DNA of 6,160 bases, taken from assembly GCA_003649845.1 (NCBI GenBank), contig QMTB01000094.1:1-6160 (forward strand), in the 5' to 3' direction. Source of the DNA: Thermoplasmata archaeon (GTDB lineage Archaea; Thermoplasmatota; E2; DHVEG-1). This document shows positions 1-3,887 of this stretch, piece after piece. Both the position numbers and the translations under genes were made by a program. The first letter of the stretch is position 1. Each line of letters begins with the position of its first letter. The notes beneath the pieces were generated by a model, which saw only the letters and a list, made by a program, of their open reading frames with translations, did no database searches and was not told the DNA's origin.

Positions 1-459
1 GGTTAATAGCTCGTTATGATTTATTTTAACTATAAACGGTATTCTATGTGCATATCTCCTTGAAACAGCTCCTAACACTCCTAGTGTCGATGCTACAGCG
101 TTACACCCTCCTTCTATAGCTAGTTTTACGATATTCTCTGGATCAAAATATTCTGGATTTGGAGTGAAAGAAGCTGCAGCAGAATGTTCAACACCTTGAT
201 CCACTGGTAGTATAGATAGATAACCTGTACCTGCTAATCTACCATGGTTAAAAATAGATTTCAGGTTACGTAACACTTGAGTTGGTCTATCTGAATCCAT
301 AAATATTCGATCTACAAAATCTGGTCCAGGTAGATGTAATATATTCCTAGGTATCTTTTCACATGTATGATTAAGTAGATAATCAGCTTCTTCTCCAAGA
401 TAGTTACGGATAGTTTCGATACTGGCTCTAGAAGTTCCAATTTCTTCTAATTCCTGCAT
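1..459 (-). CDS. fbaB: Class I fructose-bisphosphate aldolase, FbaB/DhnA type (N-terminal 153 codons, cut by window edge)
   Basis: The enzyme is expected to interconvert fructose 1,6-bisphosphate with dihydroxyacetone phosphate and glyceraldehyde 3-phosphate through a Schiff base, in cytosolic glycolysis or gluconeogenesis. The frame is open from ATG at 459 to base 1 with no stop. Its translation closely follows E. coli FbaB as I remember it: PGPDFVDR (residues 45-51), GRLAGTGYLSILPVDQGVEHS (73-93), NPEYFDPENIVKLAIE (101-116), GCNAVASTLGVL (118-129) and RRYAHRIPFIVKINHNE (134-150). The family is about 350 residues long, so under half is visible, and the Schiff-base lysine lies in the unseen C-terminal half. 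The start is ATG at 459: an in-frame TAG lies six codons upstream (475-477), and GGAGAG (470-475) sits 10 nt before it. It runs in the same direction as the threonine dehydrogenase gene, 95 bp away. The family call is firm, but catalytic competence cannot be judged here. Confidence 0.93.
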   Translation of the reverse strand, partial: MQELEEIGTSRASIETIRNYLGEEADYLLNHTCEKIPRNILHLPGPDFVDRIFMDSDRPTQVLRNLKSIFNHGRLAGTGYLSILPVDQGVEHSAAASFTPNPEYFDPENIVKLAIEGGCNAVASTLGVLGAVSRRYAHRIPFIVKINHNELLT

Positions 460-469
460 TTCTACCCAT

Positions 470-475
470 CTCTCC
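470..475 (-). promoter_or_regulatory. Shine-Dalgarno-like site of the aldolase gene
   Basis: GGAGAG on the minus strand lies 10 nt before the ATG at 459 and supports that start. An alternative ATG at 469 is out of frame, sits directly against this motif, and reads only 13 codons to a stop. Confidence 0.55.
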
Positions 476-480
476 TACAA

Positions 481-488
481 CTTATAAG
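481..488 (-). promoter_or_regulatory. TATA-like box upstream of the aldolase gene
   Basis: CTTATAAG, itself a palindrome, is centred about 25 bp before the ATG at 459. If it is the working box, transcription would start at or next to the ATG, which conflicts with the Shine-Dalgarno-like motif lying between them. A more upstream box (T-rich, near 505) would instead give a short leader. The call rests on sequence similarity only. Confidence 0.4.
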
Positions 489-504
489 GGTTTTGTAAAA
501 CCCT
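487..504. repeat. Perfect 18-bp palindrome AGGGTTTTGTAAAACCCT, candidate operator of the aldolase gene
   Basis: Two 8-base arms, AGGGTTTT and AAAACCCT, flank a GT centre. The palindrome abuts and slightly overlaps the TATA-like box at 481-488, where the factor-B recognition element would be expected. A dimeric DNA-binding protein bound here would be well placed to block or modulate the aldolase promoter. The two-base loop is too tight for a good RNA hairpin, so an operator is more likely than a terminator. No regulator gene is visible in the window. Confidence 0.5.
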
Positions 505-508
505 ATCT

Positions 509-538
509 AAAACAAAATAAAGAGATATACTTAAAAAA
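509..538 (-). terminator. T-rich tracts after the threonine dehydrogenase gene, possible archaeal terminator
   Basis: Read on the minus strand, a run of six T (533-538) begins 16 nt after the stop codon, followed by TTATTTTGTTTT (509-520). Oligo-T tracts without a strong hairpin are the usual intrinsic termination signal in archaea. In such AT-rich DNA the assignment is tentative. Confidence 0.35.
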
Positions 539-554
539 TGTTTCTACAAAACCA

Positions 555-1532
555 TTACAGTTTACCTTCTTCATATCTCTTCTGCAGTATCTCTATCATT
601 TCTTTTGTCATACTAGATAGATCATAAGATGGTTTCCAACCCCATTCTTTTCGAGCTACACTATCATCAATGGTTTTAGGCCAAGAATCAGCTATCTCTT
701 GCCTGAAATCAGGTTTATACTCACAGGTGAAATCTGGTATATATTTTTTAATCTCCTCAGCTAACTCGCCTGCGGAGAAACTCATAGCAGCTACATTAAA
801 ATCACAGTGATGTTTAAGTTTCTTAAAATCTGCTTCCATTAGGTCAATAGTTGCTTTTATACAATCAGGCATATACATCATAGGTAGAACTGTATCTTCT
901 CTAACAAAACAGGTATAATGTTTATTCTTTATAGCTTCATAGAATATCTCAACTGCATAATCTGTTGTACCACCACCAGGTAGGGTTTCACTACTTATTA
1001 TGCCAGGATAGCGTATACCTCTTACATCTAAACCATATTTTCTAACATAATATTCACTTAATAACTCTCCTGTTACCTTTGTAATTCCATACATAGTAGT
1101 AGGTTTAAGAATAGTATCTTGAGGTGTATTCTCTTTAGGTGTTTCTGGTCCAAATACAGCTATGGAACTAGGTATAAAAACCCTGGTGAGTTTATATTCA
1201 ACAGATAGATCAAGTATATTCAACAAACCATTTATATTTACATGCCAGCATAAATCTGGTTTTTCTTCGCCTACAGCTGATAGTATAGCAGCCATATTAT
1301 AAATGGTATCAATATCATATTTTTTGATAACCTCTTCAACTGTTTCCTTCTTAGTTATATCTATATATTCAAAAGGACCAGAGTTAAGTATCTCATCGCT
1401 AGGTTTTGTTTTTCTACCTGTGGCTATAACATTATCATTCCCATATTTTTTTCTAAGAGCCATAGTAAGTTCTGATCCAATCTGCCCTGCAGAACCTATA
1501 ACTAGTATCTTCTTCATTTTTTTCTTAGCCAT
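555..1532 (-). CDS. tdh: L-threonine 3-dehydrogenase, short-chain (SDR) type
   Basis: This 325-residue NAD-dependent enzyme is expected to oxidise L-threonine to 2-amino-3-oxobutyrate in the cytosol, the first step of threonine breakdown to glycine and acetyl-CoA. The extended-SDR pattern is complete: GSAGQIG nucleotide-binding motif (residues 13-19), YIDIT (56-60), NMAA (79-82), the catalytic serine in PSSIAVFG (121-128), and YGITK (148-152) supplying the Tyr and Lys. TDH-specific blocks separate it from sugar-nucleotide epimerases: RYPGIIS (174-180), PGGGTTDYAVEIFYEA (185-200), LPMMYMPDCI (216-225), PDFRQEIADSWP (274-285) and WGW (297-299). These resemble the Thermoplasma volcanium, Flavobacterium and animal enzymes. 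The ATG at 1532 is preferred over Met6 because GGGGAA lies 6-8 nt upstream. The usual partner, 2-amino-3-oxobutyrate CoA ligase (Kbl), is not next to it. Its own promoter lies in the divergent gap shared with the prenyltransferase gene. Confidence 0.92.
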   Translation of the reverse strand: MAKKKMKKILVIGSAGQIGSELTMALRKKYGNDNVIATGRKTKPSDEILNSGPFEYIDITKKETVEEVIKKYDIDTIYNMAAILSAVGEEKPDLCWHVNINGLLNILDLSVEYKLTRVFIPSSIAVFGPETPKENTPQDTILKPTTMYGITKVTGELLSEYYVRKYGLDVRGIRYPGIISSETLPGGGTTDYAVEIFYEAIKNKHYTCFVREDTVLPMMYMPDCIKATIDLMEADFKKLKHHCDFNVAAMSFSAGELAEEIKKYIPDFTCEYKPDFRQEIADSWPKTIDDSVARKEWGWKPSYDLSSMTKEMIEILQKRYEEGKL

Positions 1533-1538
1533 AATTAA

Positions 1539-1544
1539 TTCCCC
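1539..1544 (-). promoter_or_regulatory. Shine-Dalgarno-like GGGGAA of the threonine dehydrogenase gene
   Basis: GGGGAA on the minus strand ends 6 nt before the ATG at 1532, so it favours that start over the internal ATG at 1517. It is a weak match to a canonical GGAGG core. Confidence 0.45.
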
Positions 1545-1553
1545 AGAGATAGG

Positions 1554-1562
1554 TTTATTATA
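1554..1562 (-). promoter_or_regulatory. TATA-like box upstream of the threonine dehydrogenase gene
   Basis: TATAATAAA on the minus strand is centred 26 bp before the ATG at 1532. A second candidate, TTATAG, lies about 10 bp farther upstream. With the first box the transcript would be leaderless or nearly so. With the second it would start around the Shine-Dalgarno-like motif. Confidence 0.4.
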
Positions 1563-1578
1563 CCCGCTATAAGAAGAG

Positions 1579-1600
1579 ACTATACATACTTTACTATACA
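1579..1600. repeat. Direct repeat ACTATACA x2 in the divergent promoter region
   Basis: Two exact copies of ACTATACA lie at 1579-1586 and 1593-1600, separated by TACTTT, a 14-bp period. They sit between the divergent threonine dehydrogenase and prenyltransferase promoters, so they could bind a regulator of either gene. They could also be chance in AT-rich DNA. Confidence 0.4.
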
Positions 1601-1610
1601 GAAACGATGG

Positions 1611-1622
1611 TTTTTTATTTAC
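1611..1622 (+). promoter_or_regulatory. TATA-like box upstream of the first UbiA gene
   Basis: TTTTTTATTTAC contains a T/A-rich box centred about 26 bp before the ATG at 1644. The interval to the ATG shows no Shine-Dalgarno sequence, and an in-frame TAG directly precedes the ATG. Together these fit a leaderless transcript. Confidence 0.35.
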
Positions 1623-1643
1623 AATTCTTTTAATGCCATTTAG

Positions 1644-2663
1644 ATGAAGATAAGAGAGTATCTTAAGTTAGCTAGATCTTTCAATGCAGTATTAACAGGT
1701 ATATCCCCTGTTATGGGCGCTATTGCGATGCAGCAATTCAATATAATTTATCTATTTCTATTGTTCCTAGTTGGATTCCTAGGGCATACATATGGTTTTG
1801 TATTAAATGATATACTTGATTATAGGATAGATAAAGACTCTGAGGAGATTAGTGATAGACCACTTGTAAGTGGTACTATCTCTATAAGACAAGCATGGAT
1901 TTTTGCTATATCCTCTATGGTTATAGCTTTTATCATCGCTATAGGATTATGTAGCATAACCATGAATTATCTACCTTTAGTTATACTATTTTTCTCAGCC
2001 TTTTTTATAACAATATATGATCTTATAAGTAAGAAACTACCTTTCATGGATATATTTGTTGCAATAGCTATATTTCTCCTTATTCTCTTCGGAGCTTTCT
2101 TTGGTAACCCTATTGCAAGGAATTTCTCAGATATCAGTTTATTAGCTTGGGTGGTTTGTATACTTGGAGCTATACAGGTTATGTTTATGCAGGTTGTCGC
2201 AGGTGGTTTAAAGGATGTTGAAAATGATTATAGAAAAGGCGCTAGAACAGGTGCTATAGCATTAGGTGTTAGAATAGATAAGGGTAGACTAATTATATCA
2301 AATGCTTTTAGAATAGTTGCATATGGTATACAAATTATAGATATGACAGTTGTATTCCTACCGTTTTTTATCATATGGAACGATAGATTTGGTTTATTCC
2401 ATTATATACAGTGGATTTTACTAGTCTTCATTGGTTTTCTAATGTTTTACTTCTCCAGTAAACTCTTGTTTATGAAGAAATTTGAGAGAGACTATGCTAG
2501 GAAATTCATTGGATTACACTATATAACTAATTTCGCTATAGTTCCAATTATGCTTATGAGACTTAACCCTTGGGCTGGTTTACTAGTTTTCTTCCCAGCA
2601 TTAGGTTTTATACTTTCAAATCTTATTCTCCATGGAACTCTTCTTCAACCTAAAACCATGTAA
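1644..2663 (+). CDS. UbiA-family membrane prenyltransferase (paralog 1)
   Basis: This 339-residue integral membrane enzyme is predicted to transfer an isoprenoid chain from its diphosphate to an aromatic or polar-lipid acceptor. Both Asp-rich, Mg-diphosphate-binding motifs are intact: NDILDYRID (55-63) and KDVENDY (190-196), the latter followed by RKGARTGAIALGVRIDK (197-213). About nine hydrophobic segments are visible, roughly at 15-30, 35-58, 84-103, 107-127, 135-154, 166-188, 224-246, 254-271 and 292-329. Nine fits the family. The loop after the first motif reads KDSEEISDRPLVSGTI, two residues longer between the last Asp and RP than in typical archaeal DGGGP synthases (D-x6-RP). That argues against a simple DGGGP synthase label; the acceptor is unknown. 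It ends in QPKTM, like the QPDTL end of the convergent paralog, whose stop codon touches its own. ATG 1644 is the only start, since TAG immediately precedes it. Confidence 0.9.
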   Translation: MKIREYLKLARSFNAVLTGISPVMGAIAMQQFNIIYLFLLFLVGFLGHTYGFVLNDILDYRIDKDSEEISDRPLVSGTISIRQAWIFAISSMVIAFIIAIGLCSITMNYLPLVILFFSAFFITIYDLISKKLPFMDIFVAIAIFLLILFGAFFGNPIARNFSDISLLAWVVCILGAIQVMFMQVVAGGLKDVENDYRKGARTGAIALGVRIDKGRLIISNAFRIVAYGIQIIDMTVVFLPFFIIWNDRFGLFHYIQWILLVFIGFLMFYFSSKLLFMKKFERDYARKFIGLHYITNFAIVPIMLMRLNPWAGLLVFFPALGFILSNLILHGTLLQPKTM

Positions 2664-2683
2664 CTATAATGTATCAGGTTGAA
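2644..2683. repeat. Inverted repeat centred on the stop-stop junction of the two UbiA genes
   Basis: TTCAACCT (2644-2651) and AGGTTGAA (2676-2683) are perfect 8-bp arms whose centre, 2663.5, is exactly the boundary between the two adjoining stop codons. Each arm encodes the conserved Gln-Pro near the C-terminus of one paralog, with identical codons CAA CCT. In RNA from either strand it could form an 8-bp stem with a 24-nt loop. It may act at the 3' ends, or only reflect shared ancestry of the two C-termini. Confidence 0.6.
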
Positions 2684-3674
2684 CAGCTTTACCATATAAT
2701 ATTTTATTAAAAATAGCGAACCATAGGAATGGAAATATTATTAGAAATAAACCTATTGGATAACCTATCTCTCTTATTAGCATAACTGGTACAACAGAAT
2801 ATCTAAGAAAAGCTTGCATACTTATAAGTTTTCTAAGAATTTGTCTATCAAATATTTTTAGATTAAGCATCTTCAAAGTAGCACTATATATACCTATAAA
2901 CATCAGTATCATAACTATAGGTTGCCATAACTCGTATTTAAAATCTTTAAAGATAAAAAATGGTAGAAATAAGAGGAAAGCAGATAGAGTTCTAAGTGTT
3001 AAAGCAAAGATCTTAAAAGATATAGGTATCGTTAGTTTTTTATCAACTCTCACACCCATATATAGAGCAAAGGTTCTACCACCAACCTTGTAATCATGGT
3101 CAGCATCTTTAACACCACCAATTACGGCATTTAAATATAATACTTGGATAAATGTGACTATCACTACTATCCAAGTTAAACCGGTTGGTTCATCTGTAAC
3201 AATATAGGCTCCAAATAAACAATATAATGCTGTAGCAGATGCAACAAAAACATCTGAACCTACAATCTTCTTGCCATATAAGTTATAAACTGTACTTAGA
3301 AGAGCAGCTAATGTTAATATCACTATAGCTATAATACTAGTTTGAAATACACCTAATAGCATGAATATGAAAACCACCATATAGTGTAGTATTGCAGCTG
3401 ATATAGATAGATACAATGCATATATTGGCTTAATAGTTCCTTTAACAAGTGGTCTAGCGGAGAGCTCCGGGGTCATCTTATCTACTTTAACATCTGCATA
3501 GTCGTTTAATACGAAACCAAATATCGCTGCTAGCATACCTATGAAGAATAATATAACTATCTCCTCGATATTCCAAGAATTTGTTGTTAAAGCACCAAAT
3601 ACAGCTGGTATAGAATAAGCACCCCAACCAGGGAGACGAACAAGTTTTATATATTCAATAAGTTTATCTCTCAC
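2664..3674 (-). CDS. UbiA-family membrane prenyltransferase (paralog 2)
   Basis: This 336-residue integral membrane prenyltransferase is collinear with the convergent paralog and has the same predicted chemistry. The first Asp-rich motif is NDYADVKVD (57-65), preceded by GFVL as in the other copy and followed by KMTPELSARPLVKGTI (66-81), with the same two-residue-longer loop before RP. The second is KDADHDYKVGGRT (189-201), then GVRVDKK (207-213) and LFLPFF (235-240). The C-terminus is QPDTL. The best start is GTG at 3674: the upstream in-frame stop (TAG, 3690-3692) leaves five codons and no other good start, and the N-terminus MRDKLIEYIKLVR matches MKIREYLKLAR of the paralog. No strong ribosome-binding site is seen. 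The two copies differ enough (for example LNAVIGGVKD against MQVVAGGLKD) that different acceptors or chain lengths are plausible. The actual substrate cannot be read from sequence. Confidence 0.9.
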   Translation of the reverse strand: MRDKLIEYIKLVRLPGWGAYSIPAVFGALTTNSWNIEEIVILFFIGMLAAIFGFVLNDYADVKVDKMTPELSARPLVKGTIKPIYALYLSISAAILHYMVVFIFMLLGVFQTSIIAIVILTLAALLSTVYNLYGKKIVGSDVFVASATALYCLFGAYIVTDEPTGLTWIVVIVTFIQVLYLNAVIGGVKDADHDYKVGGRTFALYMGVRVDKKLTIPISFKIFALTLRTLSAFLLFLPFFIFKDFKYELWQPIVMILMFIGIYSATLKMLNLKIFDRQILRKLISMQAFLRYSVVPVMLIREIGYPIGLFLIIFPFLWFAIFNKILYGKAVQPDTL

Positions 3675-3677
3675 GAT

Positions 3678-3690
3678 GGAATTGTATTCC
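3678..3690. repeat. Short inverted repeat GGAATTGTATTCC just before the GTG start of the second UbiA gene
   Basis: Perfect 5-bp arms GGAAT and ATTCC flank TGT, ending 3 bp before the GTG start codon at 3674. The site lies between the TATA-like box and the start codon, a classic repressor position. At this size it could also occur by chance. Confidence 0.35.
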
Positions 3691-3887
3691 TATTATCATA
3701 TTTCTATTTTTCACTATAACAAAGTACATTCTAAGATGAGTGCAGATTATCCCCAAGATTTCATATCCTCGTAAATATAAGTATATTAGATTATTTCCTT
3801 TGAATTATTTACTCCATAACAGTCTTATGGATTCAACTGAAAAGAGTTTCAAGAAAATAATTGTAGATATTTTATTGAAGTAGTTGT
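3691..3887. other. Intergenic stretch without a convincing gene
   Basis: This AT-rich gap lies between the start of the second UbiA gene and the end of the protease gene. It holds the UbiA promoter candidate at its left end. Beyond that I see no tRNA-like structure, no strong hairpin and no clear T-run terminator after the protease stop, only weak minus-strand T tracts near 3843-3860. A plus-strand open frame of 47 codons (GTG 3740 to TAG 3883) has no ribosome-binding site and is not called. Confidence 0.5.
3695..3703 (-). promoter_or_regulatory. TATA-like box upstream of the second UbiA gene
   Basis: AAATATGAT on the minus strand is centred about 25 bp before the GTG at 3674, with A-rich sequence upstream that could serve as a factor-B element. 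The spacing implies a leaderless or nearly leaderless transcript, consistent with the lack of a Shine-Dalgarno site. Confidence 0.35.

Noticed and set aside
457..469. ATG at 469 as an alternative aldolase start
   Set aside because: It is out of frame with the aldolase, touches the Shine-Dalgarno-like motif, and its frame stops after 13 codons.
555..1532. Annotation as a generic UDP-sugar epimerase/dehydratase
   Set aside because: The fold is the same, but the PGGGTTDYA, LPMMYMPDC and RQEIADSWP blocks are specific to SDR-type threonine dehydrogenase.
1303..1572. Plus-strand open frame of 89 codons opposite the threonine dehydrogenase start
   Set aside because: It lies almost entirely antisense to a well-supported gene, has no ribosome-binding site and matches no known family. 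Its hydrophobic translation is what antisense reading of Lys/Glu-rich codons gives.
1644..3674. Naming either UbiA gene as DGGGP synthase, MenA or heme O synthase
   Set aside because: The family is clear, but the loop length after the first Asp motif and the extended C-terminus do not match a specific characterised enzyme well enough.
3740..3883. Possible small plus-strand protein of 47 codons (GTG start), or 18 codons from ATG 3827 (MDSTEKSFKKIIVDILLK)
   Set aside because: There is no ribosome-binding site, the composition matches the AT-rich spacer, and no family is recognised. It could be revisited if conserved in relatives or seen in transcripts.
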